Shown here: positions 56,216 to 64,000 of the stretch, piece after piece
How positions within the stretch are numbered: the stretch's first letter is position 1
Layout: every line of letters starts with the position of its first letter
Source of the DNA: Halomonas sp. HAL1
GTDB lineage: Bacteria; Pseudomonadota; Gammaproteobacteria; Pseudomonadales; Halomonadaceae
Reading direction: 5' to 3'
DNA: 64,000 bases
NCBI RefSeq assembly: GCF_030544485.1
Contig: NZ_CP130610.1
Coordinates: 2,170,001-2,234,000, forward strand
The notes under the pieces: generated by a model
The model's database searches: none
What the model saw: only the letters and a program-made list of their open reading frames with translations
Told to the model about the DNA's origin: nothing
Made by a program: the position numbers and the translations under genes

Positions 56216-57133
56216 TCACCAAGCAAGCGCCGCAGCGTAGTGATCAAGTAATAGCGCACTGAAAACGCCTAATAAGTAGCGAATTGAGAACCAGAAAGCG
56301 CCGATAGGTGCAGTAGCATCGTGACCGCGCCAAACCTGCCAGTTCCAAAACATAAAGCGCGCATTCAGGCTTATCACAATGACTAAATAAAGCACCCCAC
56401 TCATCCCGATCATTACCGGTAGTAGAGTGGTTAATACCGTTAGCCAGCCATACAACCAAATTTGTAGCCGTGTAAACGGAAGACCATGGGTAACAGGCAA
56501 CATTGGGATGCCTGCTCGTGCATAATCATCACATTTATGAATCGCCAGTGCCCAAAAGTGCGGCGGCGTCCAAGCAAAAATAATCAGCATTAGCAACAGC
56601 GGCTCAGAAGATACTTGACCAGTAATGGCAACCCAACCTAGCAATGGTGGTGCCGCGCCAGCCACGCCACCAATAACAATATTTTGGGGCGTAGCCCGCT
56701 TTAAAAAAGCAGTATAAATCAATGCATAACCGATCAAAGAAGCAGAGGTTAGCACAGCCGTTAAGACGTTAATCTGCCAAGCTAATAGCGTAACACCGGC
56801 AACAGAAAGCAAGCACGCCCAAGCCAACGCGATTGTCACGGGTAGCCGTTTACTCGCCACTGGACGACGAGAAGTTCGCGTCATTACCGCATCCAAATGG
56901 CGGTCAATGACATGATTAAAAGCAGCTGCACCACAAGAGGCTAAGCCGATACCAGCCAAACCAAGGATTACTTTCGTTAGTGGTGGCAAGCCTGGGGTCG
57001 CTAATGCCATCCCCACAGCGGCACATACCAACATAACAACCACTACTTTAATTTTGCAGAGCCCAAGTAACTCCCTCCACCCCCACACCATTGAAGGCAA
57101 GGCCGAAGGTAGTGTCATTGTTATATTTCGCAT
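56216..57133 (-). CDS. ctaB: Protoheme IX farnesyltransferase (heme O synthase)
   Basis: 305 residues from ATG at 57133, after AAGGGGGG and 13 bp after the ctaA stop. UbiA-type prenyltransferase with the aspartate-rich motif NHVIDRHLDAVMTRTSRRP and about eight to nine membrane helices. Adds the farnesyl group to heme B for the aa3 oxidase. Followed by heme A synthesis through CtaA. Confidence 0.95.
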   Translation of the reverse strand: MRNITMTLPSALPSMVWGWRELLGLCKIKVVVVMLVCAAVGMALATPGLPPLTKVILGLAGIGLASCGAAAFNHVIDRHLDAVMTRTSRRPVASKRLPVTIALAWACLLSVAGVTLLAWQINVLTAVLTSASLIGYALIYTAFLKRATPQNIVIGGVAGAAPPLLGWVAITGQVSSEPLLLMLIIFAWTPPHFWALAIHKCDDYARAGIPMLPVTHGLPFTRLQIWLYGWLTVLTTLLPVMIGMSGVLYLVIVISLNARFMFWNWQVWRGHDATAPIGAFWFSIRYLLGVFSALLLDHYAAALAW

Positions 57134-57146
57134 GCGCCCCCCTTCT

Positions 57147-58196
57147 TTAGTCAGCAATAACGTTGCGATAAAACGGATTAGAATTCTTTGAACAAGCCCC
57201 AGCTTCATTGTAACGCCAGCACCACCAAGCCCACACTAGACCAACAGATAGTGCAATGGCCCCTGCCGTATGTAACAACGCAAGCCATAAAGGCAGCCAT
57301 AACAATATGTTAGCGACACCTAAAATAGCTTGCAGCATGTATAGAGAAACCACAATCGCTAGAGGTTTAGCGACATTCTGCCAATGCCGATATCGTAACC
57401 AAAGCGCAACCAACCCGGCTCCTAACATGAGTGCGCCTAAGCGATGAACAACATGGATAGCAGTGCGTGCATCAGCATGTAGCTGCCCATGTAAATAATT
57501 AGGGCCAACAGTTTGGGTAAAATGAAAACCCTCGCTTACATCCAACTCAGGCCACCACTGACCATTACAGGTAGGGAATCCTTGGCAAGCGATGCCTGCA
57601 TAGTTGCTAGTCACCCACCCACCCAACGCTAACTGCACCACCAGCAAACATGCCGCAATACCCCACCAGGCATTGGCTAGGCGCGGCTCAGTGATGGATT
57701 TTTTACGAGCACGACGTAAGCGTAGGTGTAACCAAAAGAACAGTAGTAATACACTCAGCCCACCCAACAGGTGGAGAGTGACGACTTGCGGCCAGAGCTG
57801 TAGCGTAACCGTGAAAGCACCGAAGGCACCCTGCAATATAATAACTACTAAGAGCGTCAAACTTAGCCGCCATGGGTAACCTGACCGTTGTCGCAATGGC
57901 CAACCCATCGCGACAACACTTATTACCACCAGCCCTAGCAAGCTAGCGATGTAGCGATGGGCCATTTCCACCCACGCTTTAAACGGTTCTAATGGCACAT
58001 CGGGATGGCGCAGGGTGGCATGATCGCTATCGGGGACCAGTAGCTTTCCATAGCAACCTGGCCAATCAGGGCAGCCTAAACCAGCATCGACTAACCGTGT
58101 CCATGCACCAACCAGCATTACCACTGCGGTAAACAGGGTGCCTATTAACGTTAATCGCACTAACCAACGCAAGCGGCGCTCATAGGAATCGGTCAT
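57147..58196 (-). CDS. ctaA: Heme A synthase (Cox15/CtaA)
   Basis: 349 residues, about eight membrane helices, with the family loops LVDAGLGCPDWPGCYGK and ACQGFPTCNGQWWPEL that carry the paired cysteines and the heme-ligating histidines (EMAHRYIAS, HVVHRLGA). Oxidises heme O to heme A. AAGGAAGC precedes the start. Confidence 0.95.
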   Translation of the reverse strand: MTDSYERRLRWLVRLTLIGTLFTAVVMLVGAWTRLVDAGLGCPDWPGCYGKLLVPDSDHATLRHPDVPLEPFKAWVEMAHRYIASLLGLVVISVVAMGWPLRQRSGYPWRLSLTLLVVIILQGAFGAFTVTLQLWPQVVTLHLLGGLSVLLLFFWLHLRLRRARKKSITEPRLANAWWGIAACLLVVQLALGGWVTSNYAGIACQGFPTCNGQWWPELDVSEGFHFTQTVGPNYLHGQLHADARTAIHVVHRLGALMLGAGLVALWLRYRHWQNVAKPLAIVVSLYMLQAILGVANILLWLPLWLALLHTAGAIALSVGLVWAWWCWRYNEAGACSKNSNPFYRNVIAD

Positions 58197-58228
58197 GATG
58201 CTTCCTTAACAACAGGGATTAGTGCGCT

Positions 58229-58738
58229 TCATAGGGGGTTTACTTTAAAAAGATGCTGTATATCGTCAAGCACGTATTTGGTCGCGACGTTTTCATCGAA
58301 TGCTAGCGCCGGACGCCCTGAAGGATCGAGCAACCACACTGAGTTTTCTTTCCGCCATGAGGGAAAGCGCTGCCATTCACTGGTCACTTCGCCCGGTAAT
58401 GGTTCAAGCTCTCCGCCGATGCGCAAACGCGTTAATCTCGGCGCTTCGCGTCCTAAAGCACGATGTAGGCGCCACAATTCATCTTGGCGTGCTTCACACT
58501 GCAGGGTGCAGTCAAATGCCAGAATCCACTTGTCCTCTTCACTCACGGCAGGCGTTGTTAATGGCCATTCATGAAGAGCGGGTAACGCCAGGTCCACATC
58601 ACCATGTGCCGTATGGCGATCAGGAATACCAATACGAAACTCGACCATACCCCAGGCGGCAAGCATGGGAGACGCGAATATCACAAAGATCAGCATTAAT
58701 TTTAGCCGCTGGCGGCGAGTGTGTTTAGCATCCTGCAT
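58229..58738 (-). CDS. Membrane-anchored protein of the cta operon, possibly Sco-like
   Basis: 169 residues from ATG at 58738 (CAGGGTG upstream), directly after the SURF1 stop. One N-terminal membrane helix (residues 13-33) and a periplasmic domain with a CxxxC motif (C77 TLQ C81, in WILAFDCTLQCEARQDEL) where Sco copper chaperones have CPDVC, and a Sco-like end (WLLDPSGRPALAFDENV, DDIQHLF). A protein of this kind lies at the same place in Pseudomonas oxidase loci. A thiol or copper role in CuA assembly is an inference. Confidence 0.7.
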   Translation of the reverse strand: MQDAKHTRRQRLKLMLIFVIFASPMLAAWGMVEFRIGIPDRHTAHGDVDLALPALHEWPLTTPAVSEEDKWILAFDCTLQCEARQDELWRLHRALGREAPRLTRLRIGGELEPLPGEVTSEWQRFPSWRKENSVWLLDPSGRPALAFDENVATKYVLDDIQHLFKVNPL

Positions 58739-58739
58739 A

Positions 58740-59459
58740 TTATTCACCCTGCTTATTTTTATTCAGTAACGACTCTTCTTGAGTTGCATCAAAACGCAAT
58801 TTTCGCCCCCCAAAAAACATTACCACCAGGGCCGCCAGGGCCAGCCCCCACCACTGAAACGCATACCCTATATGTCGGCTGGGGGGCATAACACTGGCCT
58901 CCCACCAAGGAATCAGAACGCCATCACCCTCACTAGCATGCAACCAGCCCGCATAGCTAAACGAACCTAGCGAAGCTCGCCAAGGTTCAAGACTTAACTG
59001 CTGCAACCTGACACCTTCTCTATTTTCTCCATATAGTGGTCCGCCCGCTTGTACTTCCTGCCATTCGCCGGTCAACTCAACACTGCCACTTGGAGTAGTG
59101 GCCTGGGGCGGCTCACGATGAGGCCCCGTTGCTAAAAAGCCTCGCTGCACTAACCAAAGCTGACCGAAGCTATCACGCAGAGGCGTTAGTACTGCTACCC
59201 CTAACCTTCCCTCTACAATCCGATTATCTAAATAGAGGGTATGCTCTGCCAAATACTCACCCTGTAGGGTTACCTCTGCTCCTTGGGCTGGCTGCACGGT
59301 AGGCTGCACCAATGCAGTTGCCGTTTCGCGAATGGCCAATGCTAATCGCTTGTCATTTGCCCGTTCCCACTGCCATAGTCCTAAGTAGGCGCCTAAGGCC
59401 ACCACCAAACTCCAGAAAAAACACCAGCTGTAAAAACGCCATTGTCGAGAGGTTTTCAT
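58740..59459 (-). CDS. SURF1 family cytochrome oxidase assembly protein
   Basis: 239 residues if the start is the ATG at 59459 (MKTSRQWRFYSW); the ATG at 59462 is equally possible. No ribosome binding site is clear, and longer frames run into the opposite-strand gene. Two membrane helices (N- and C-terminal) flank the SURF1 periplasmic domain (LGLWQWERANDKRLAL, VWLV-type RGFLATGPHREPP, HIGYAFQWWGLALAALV). SURF1 helps insert heme A in subunit I. Confidence 0.88.
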   Translation of the reverse strand: MKTSRQWRFYSWCFFWSLVVALGAYLGLWQWERANDKRLALAIRETATALVQPTVQPAQGAEVTLQGEYLAEHTLYLDNRIVEGRLGVAVLTPLRDSFGQLWLVQRGFLATGPHREPPQATTPSGSVELTGEWQEVQAGGPLYGENREGVRLQQLSLEPWRASLGSFSYAGWLHASEGDGVLIPWWEASVMPPSRHIGYAFQWWGLALAALVVMFFGGRKLRFDATQEESLLNKNKQGE

Positions 59460-59460
59460 C

Positions 59461-59652
59461 ATGTGGTTACAACTACTCATTGCCGCTGTATTCGTTGCGA
59501 TGGTTATCAGCCTAGCCATGGGAGCTGGCTTTTTGCTGCGTGATGACTCCTCGTCTCGCCGCTTGCTTGTGTCTCTTAAATGGCGTATCGGACTAGCTTG
59601 TTTATTAATGATCCTCATCATATTTGGCTTTTGGTCCGGCCAGCTAGGCTAG
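59461..59652 (+). CDS. DUF2909 small twin-transmembrane protein
   Basis: 63 residues, two membrane helices (3-26 and 43-60) separated by the charged loop DDSSSRRLLVSLKW. Matches the DUF2909 pattern (MWLQLLI start, SGQLG end). It reads opposite to the oxidase genes, and its ATG overlaps the start codon region of SURF1. Function unknown; the location suggests an oxidase link. Confidence 0.75.
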   Translation: MWLQLLIAAVFVAMVISLAMGAGFLLRDDSSSRRLLVSLKWRIGLACLLMILIIFGFWSGQLG

Positions 59653-59657
59653 GAAAT

Positions 59658-60518
59658 TTATAAAACGTAAACGAAAATAAAGAGACCAACCCATACCACA
59701 TCGACGAAATGCCAATACCAACATGAGGCTTCAAAACCAAAATGATTTTCATCGGCAAAATGGCCTTTCACTATTCGTACTAACATGGTGGCAAGAATGA
59801 TCGTGCCGATAATCACGTGCAACCCATGAAAGCCGGTCAAGATAAAGAACGTTGCGCCAAAAATACCGGCTTCCAATGTAATACCGTAATGCGCATAAGC
59901 CTCATAATATTCAATGCCTTGAATTATTATAAAGCAGCATCCTAATAGCACGGTACCGGTTAGCCAGTTACGACATGTCCGCCGGTAACTGACTTTTAAA
60001 GCCTCATGGGCAACTGTTAGCGTGATACTTGAGGTGATCAAAATTAGCGTATTAACGAGAGGAAGTTGCCAAGGGCTAAAAACTTGTTGAGGGCCAGCAA
60101 TGGAAGCATCGGGTGGGTTCAATAGGGGCCATGTAGCAACAAAATCTGGCCACAGTAACGCTGAAACCCCTTTAGCGCCCTCACCACCCAGCCAAGGAAG
60201 GGTGAACATCCTTACGTAAAACAACGCCCCAAAAAAAGCGGCAAAAAACATGACTTCTGAAAAAATAAACCAGCCCATGCCCCAGCGAAACGAACGATCC
60301 ATTTGAGCATCGTACAGCCCACCACGAGACTCACTGATCACATCCCGAAACCATAGCCCCATCACAGACACTATGCCCACCACGCCTATTAAAACCAGCG
60401 GCAGCCCAGTGTCGTAAACGAGCTTAATGCCGATTCCGACCATCATTGCACCGAGTGCCACCGATCCGAGAACAGGCCACCGACTACTCGCTGGAACGTA
60501 ATAGCTACCACTGCTCAT
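59658..60518 (-). CDS. ctaE: Cytochrome c oxidase subunit III
   Basis: 286 residues, seven membrane helices, with typical segments GMGWFIFSEVMFFAAFFGA, TGFHGLHVIIGT and the C-terminal ASCWYWHFVDVVWVGLF. Overlaps ctaG by 4 bp. Part of aa3 oxidase. Confidence 0.97.
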   Translation of the reverse strand: MSSGSYYVPASSRWPVLGSVALGAMMVGIGIKLVYDTGLPLVLIGVVGIVSVMGLWFRDVISESRGGLYDAQMDRSFRWGMGWFIFSEVMFFAAFFGALFYVRMFTLPWLGGEGAKGVSALLWPDFVATWPLLNPPDASIAGPQQVFSPWQLPLVNTLILITSSITLTVAHEALKVSYRRTCRNWLTGTVLLGCCFIIIQGIEYYEAYAHYGITLEAGIFGATFFILTGFHGLHVIIGTIILATMLVRIVKGHFADENHFGFEASCWYWHFVDVVWVGLFIFVYVL

Positions 60519-61150
60519 ATCGCTTCTCCCGCCGCGTTATTGTTCTTAGCTTCGTTTTTGGGATCGTTCTTAACACCGTGATTAATCATGTTATTCAGTG
60601 AGACGGTCTGTATCGCTCGTTCAATGGGATACAGGGTATACACCAGCGTGATGGTATTAATATCTGCTGGAAGATCTCGCGCCAACTGAAACACTAACGG
60701 GATCGTCAAGCGCTCATTACCCTGCAACTGTTGCTCTTCAAAACAGAAACAGCTTACTTTGCGTAAATGGCGCGTTGCATTTGAAGGGGAAACGCTAGGT
60801 ACTGCCTGCCCCCAGCTTTCGTTTTGACTATTATTAGTAAACGTAAAGTCGACTTCTGCCGTTTGCCCCGGATGCACGCTCATTTGATGCATTTCGACGC
60901 TCATCTGCCACGGCAAGCCTGGGCTGCCCCGCGTTATAAATTGCACATTAATGTAACGGGACTCATCTACCTCTTCATGCACGATACTTTGTGCCGTAGC
61001 ATCAACCTTGCCATTGATGCCGGTAATTTGACAAAACACGTCATACAACGGCACCAACGCAAAAGCAAAGGCGAACATACCCACTAGCACAGCCAATGTT
61101 CTAATAACCGTTTGACGCACGCCTGCCTGGTTTTGCTCTCGACTGTCCAT
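60515..61150 (-). CDS. ctaG: Cytochrome c oxidase assembly protein CtaG (Cox11)
   Basis: 211 residues. One N-terminal membrane helix and a periplasmic beta domain with the copper-binding CFCF motif (KVSCFCFEEQQLQGNERL). Delivers copper to CuB of subunit I. AGAGG precedes the start; between ctaD and ctaE. Confidence 0.96.
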   Translation of the reverse strand: MDSREQNQAGVRQTVIRTLAVLVGMFAFAFALVPLYDVFCQITGINGKVDATAQSIVHEEVDESRYINVQFITRGSPGLPWQMSVEMHQMSVHPGQTAEVDFTFTNNSQNESWGQAVPSVSPSNATRHLRKVSCFCFEEQQLQGNERLTIPLVFQLARDLPADINTITLVYTLYPIERAIQTVSLNNMINHGVKNDPKNEAKNNNAAGEAI

Positions 61151-61192
61151 AACACCTCTTGGGCCTACTGGCCTGTGTGGTTTATGCCATTT

Positions 61193-62827
61193 TTAATGGG
61201 AAGTACGATGAAAAACCGGCGGCGTTTCAAAGGTGTGCAAGGGTGCAGGACAGGGAACTGTCCACTCTAAATCTTCCGCGCCCTCCCAAGCTTTTGCTGG
61301 CGCTTTTTTACCTCCGCGAACGCACAGGATGATGCCTAAAACAAATAGCAACTGTGAGGCGCCAAAGAAGAAAGCACCAATACTTGAAAGTAAGTTAAAG
61401 TCGGCAAACTGAAGAGCATAATCGGGAATACGGCGCGGCATACCGGCTAACCCAGCGAAATGCATGGGGAAGAAGGTTAGGTTGACACCGATAATCGAAA
61501 ACCAGAAATGCCACTGGGCAAGCCGTTCATTAGGGTAATGCCCCGTCCATTTCGGCAACCAATAATAAACCCCTGCCATGATGGCAAAGATCGCCCCAGG
61601 GACTAACACATAGTGAAAGTGGGCAACGACGAAGTAAGTATCATGATATTGAAAATCTGCTGGCGCGATCGCTAACATTAGCCCTGAAAAACCACCAATA
61701 GTGAACAGCACGACAAAGGCAAGGGCAAACAGCATCGGCGATTCAAAACTGATTGAGCCACGAAAAAGCGTAGTGACCCAATTAAACACTTTCACCCCAG
61801 TAGGCACGGCGATCAGCATCGTTGTATACATAAAAAACAACTCCGCCACTAAAGGCATCCCTACCACAAACATATGATGAGCCCAGACCAAAAACGACAG
61901 AAACGCAATCGCCGCTGTGGCATAAACCATTGATGCATAACCAAACAGCGGTTTTCTTGCAAACGTAGGTATGATCGCGGAGACAATACCAAAGGCGGGC
62001 AAAATCATTATGTACACTTCAGGATGACCAAACGTCCAGAAAAGATGCTGAAACAGAACCGGGTCGCCCCCACCCGCCGCATTAAAGAAACTTGTGCCAA
62101 AGTTAATATCCATAAGCATCATGGTGATAACTGCCGCTAAAACCGGCATTACCGCGATCAGCAGAAAGGCCGTAATTAACCAGGTCCAGACAAAGAGTGG
62201 CATATCCATTAAACGCATGCCCGGTGCACGCATATTCAAAATAGTCGCGATAATGTTGATCGCACCCAGAATGGAGCTAATACCAGCCATATGTAATGCA
62301 AGAATAAAAAAAGAAGTGGAAGGAGGGGCATAATTAGTCGACAACGGCGCATAAAAAGTCCAACCGAAATTTGGCCCGCCGCCGGGCATAAACAAAGTTG
62401 AAAGCAATAGCGTAAAGGCAACAGGCAGCAGCCAAAAACTGAAGTTATTCAATCGTGGTAACGCCATATCTGGCGCGCCAATTTGTAGCGGTATCATCCA
62501 GTTAGCTAACCCTGTGAAGGCCGGCATTACCGCGGCAAACACCATGATCAAACCATGCATAGTGGTCATCTGGTTGAAAAACTCAGGTTGAACCAGTTGA
62601 AGACCCGGCTGAAAAAGTTCAGCCCTCACCACTAATGCAAAGATGCCGCCAACGAAAAACATAGTCAGCGAAAAAATCAGATAAAGAGAACCTATCTCTT
62701 TATGATTTGTAGTCAATAACCAGCGTAAAATACCTTTCGGCGGCGCAGCATGACTCTGGCTTTGCCCGTCGGCGACGGCCGTACTGCTATGCTGCAAATG
62801 AGGTTGAGGGGGTAGTTTGGGCGACAT
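61193..62827 (-). CDS. ctaD: Cytochrome c oxidase subunit I
   Basis: 544 residues, about 12 membrane helices. Heme-copper ligands are all visible: TMHGLIMVFAAVMP (low-spin heme histidine), WTFGHPEVYIMILPAFG (CuB histidine, glutamate of the D-channel and cross-linked tyrosine), HHMFVVGM and VAHFHYVLV (heme ligands). The GHPEVY glutamate marks an A1-type proton-pumping aa3 oxidase. Confidence 0.98.
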   Translation of the reverse strand: MSPKLPPQPHLQHSSTAVADGQSQSHAAPPKGILRWLLTTNHKEIGSLYLIFSLTMFFVGGIFALVVRAELFQPGLQLVQPEFFNQMTTMHGLIMVFAAVMPAFTGLANWMIPLQIGAPDMALPRLNNFSFWLLPVAFTLLLSTLFMPGGGPNFGWTFYAPLSTNYAPPSTSFFILALHMAGISSILGAINIIATILNMRAPGMRLMDMPLFVWTWLITAFLLIAVMPVLAAVITMMLMDINFGTSFFNAAGGGDPVLFQHLFWTFGHPEVYIMILPAFGIVSAIIPTFARKPLFGYASMVYATAAIAFLSFLVWAHHMFVVGMPLVAELFFMYTTMLIAVPTGVKVFNWVTTLFRGSISFESPMLFALAFVVLFTIGGFSGLMLAIAPADFQYHDTYFVVAHFHYVLVPGAIFAIMAGVYYWLPKWTGHYPNERLAQWHFWFSIIGVNLTFFPMHFAGLAGMPRRIPDYALQFADFNLLSSIGAFFFGASQLLFVLGIILCVRGGKKAPAKAWEGAEDLEWTVPCPAPLHTFETPPVFHRTSH

Positions 62828-62875
62828 AATACTCTCCGAAATATTGTTGTTGTCTAAATAAGTGGCGCATCAGCA

Positions 62876-63991
62876 TTATTGGGCTATTAGCTCAGCTACT
62901 TCTGAAGGCTGCACCACATCTCCCGTATCGTTACCCCAAGCATTTCGCGTATAAGTTACTACAGCAGCAATTTCCACTGGATTTAAGGTGCTACGAAAAG
63001 CTGGCATTGCAGCACCCGAAACACCGTTGATTACTTTATTGAGATGCCAATCCACATCACTAATGAGCTGTTCGTTATTTGCCAGTGCAGGAAAAGCAGG
63101 TGGCGAGCCCTGACCCTCAGCTTGATGGCAAGAAGAGCAGATTGATTGATAAATTTCCTGACCTCGTGCTACTAGCTCTTCCATAGCCCATTCACGATCA
63201 ACGCCCATGGCCTCTTCGGCAGCTGCTTCTTTGCGCTCGGCAAGCCAACTATCAAACTCATCTTCTTCCATCGCATGAACCACGACGGGCATAAACCCGT
63301 GATTGACACCACATAGCTCAGTGCACTGCCCACGGTAGATACCTGGCTCATTGATCGTTACCCAATTTTCATTGATAAAGCCGGGAATCGTGTCTTGTTT
63401 GACTGCTAAGTCGGGCACCCACCATGAGTGAATAACATCATCAGAGGTCATCAAAAAGCGCACTTTGCGATTGATGGGTAAAACAAGCGGCTCATCCACT
63501 TCTAATAAGTAATGCTCTCCCCGCGTTTCAGCCCCGCTGATCTGTGTCCGTGGAGTGCTCATATTAGAAGTAAACGCGACGTCCTCGCCTAGATACTCAT
63601 AGCGCCAGCGCCACTGCTGTCCTGTAATCATAACGTCTAACTCTGCATCTGAAGAGTCGTACATATTTTTTAGCGTTGCGGTAGCAGGGACAGCCATGCC
63701 AACCAGAATCAAGACAGGAATAGCCGTCCAAAGCACTTCTACACTGGTGTGCTCATGAAAGTTGGCGGCTTTGGCGCCTTTGGAGTGGCGGTAGCGAAAC
63801 AGGGAGTAAAACATAGCACCAAACACCACGAGGCCGATGACGACACATATCCAAAAAATCGTCATGTGAAGACCAAAGATATCGGCGCTAACATCGGTTA
63901 CACCAACAGGCATATTCCAATCATTGGCATTAGCCTGCGACCCGCTCGCAGAAAGGGTAATGACTAACAGCCACCGCCACGCTGATCGCAT
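62876..63991 (-). CDS. ctaC: Cytochrome c oxidase subunit II with fused cytochrome c domain
   Basis: 371 residues. Signal peptide 1-23, two membrane helices, CuA domain with GQCTELCGVNHGFM (cysteines, glutamate, histidine and methionine ligands) and a C-terminal cytochrome c domain carrying SICSSCHQ and the methionine in AAMPAFRST. The fused heme lets the oxidase accept electrons from cytochrome c or quinol-linked carriers as in Pseudomonas aa3. First gene of the locus; GAGG precedes its start nine bases from the window end. Confidence 0.97.
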   Translation of the reverse strand: MRSAWRWLLVITLSASGSQANANDWNMPVGVTDVSADIFGLHMTIFWICVVIGLVVFGAMFYSLFRYRHSKGAKAANFHEHTSVEVLWTAIPVLILVGMAVPATATLKNMYDSSDAELDVMITGQQWRWRYEYLGEDVAFTSNMSTPRTQISGAETRGEHYLLEVDEPLVLPINRKVRFLMTSDDVIHSWWVPDLAVKQDTIPGFINENWVTINEPGIYRGQCTELCGVNHGFMPVVVHAMEEDEFDSWLAERKEAAAEEAMGVDREWAMEELVARGQEIYQSICSSCHQAEGQGSPPAFPALANNEQLISDVDWHLNKVINGVSGAAMPAFRSTLNPVEIAAVVTYTRNAWGNDTGDVVQPSEVAELIAQ

Positions 63992-64000
63992 AGAAACCTC

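Overview
The window looks like the chromosome of a gammaproteobacterium of the Halomonadaceae (Halomonas-like). This is inferred from protein character, from gene orders shared with Pseudomonas and E. coli (tig-clpP-clpX-lon-hupB-ppiD, thrS-infC-rpmI-rplT-pheST-ihfA, ctaC-D-G-E), from the acidic bias of many proteins, and from a complete YehZYXW-type osmoprotectant importer. No database search was possible.

Region 1 (1-18177) is a catabolic island for an acid activated to a CoA thioester. It holds the end of a TRAP permease and a TAXI-type binding protein. Next comes an operon of an enoyl-CoA hydratase carrying a degenerate dehydrogenase tail, two acyl-CoA dehydrogenases that look like a heteromer, and a second hydratase. 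Then follow a nitronate monooxygenase, ETF (etfBA), an operon of acyl-CoA dehydrogenase, acyl-CoA synthetase, thioesterase and a transporter-like membrane protein, and finally a 3-hydroxyacyl-CoA dehydrogenase, a PcaF/PaaJ-like thiolase and an IclR regulator. The gene set resembles the pimFABCDE (pimelate) and dca (adipate) dicarboxylate pathways. A 15-bp palindrome, TTYYGCAWWGCRRAA, lies in front of the acyl-CoA operons and of etfBA, and is probably the operator of the IclR protein.

Region 2 (18272-31152) holds three transport or metabolic units. The first is an MCE/Mla-type lipid transport operon (permease with N-terminal STAS-like part, ATPase, MCE protein, lipoprotein). The second is a branched-chain 2-oxoacid dehydrogenase operon (E1alpha, E1beta, E2) whose last gene is a Hanks-type protein kinase; E1alpha keeps the serine-rich loop that is phosphorylated in the mitochondrial enzyme. 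The third is the yehZYXW osmoprotectant ABC operon.

Region 3 (31253-45787) is housekeeping: cysS, glnS, ppiB, lpxH, ppiD, hupB, lon, clpX, clpP, tig, then a small membrane protein, a flavodoxin and a DUF2788 protein. An IS630-family element (45787-46868) sits exactly in the stop codon of the DUF2788 gene.

Region 4 (47021-54205) is the ihfA-pheT-pheS-rplT-rpmI-infC-thrS block on the minus strand. It has a strong terminator before pheS and an infC gene that appears to start at AUC.

Region 5 (54424-64000) carries an OmpA-family lipoprotein, a DUF2489 protein and the cytochrome aa3 oxidase locus: ctaB, ctaA, a possible Sco-like protein, SURF1, a divergent DUF2909 gene, ctaE, ctaG, ctaD and ctaC. 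The subunit II has a fused cytochrome c domain. No tRNA, rRNA or CRISPR array was recognised.
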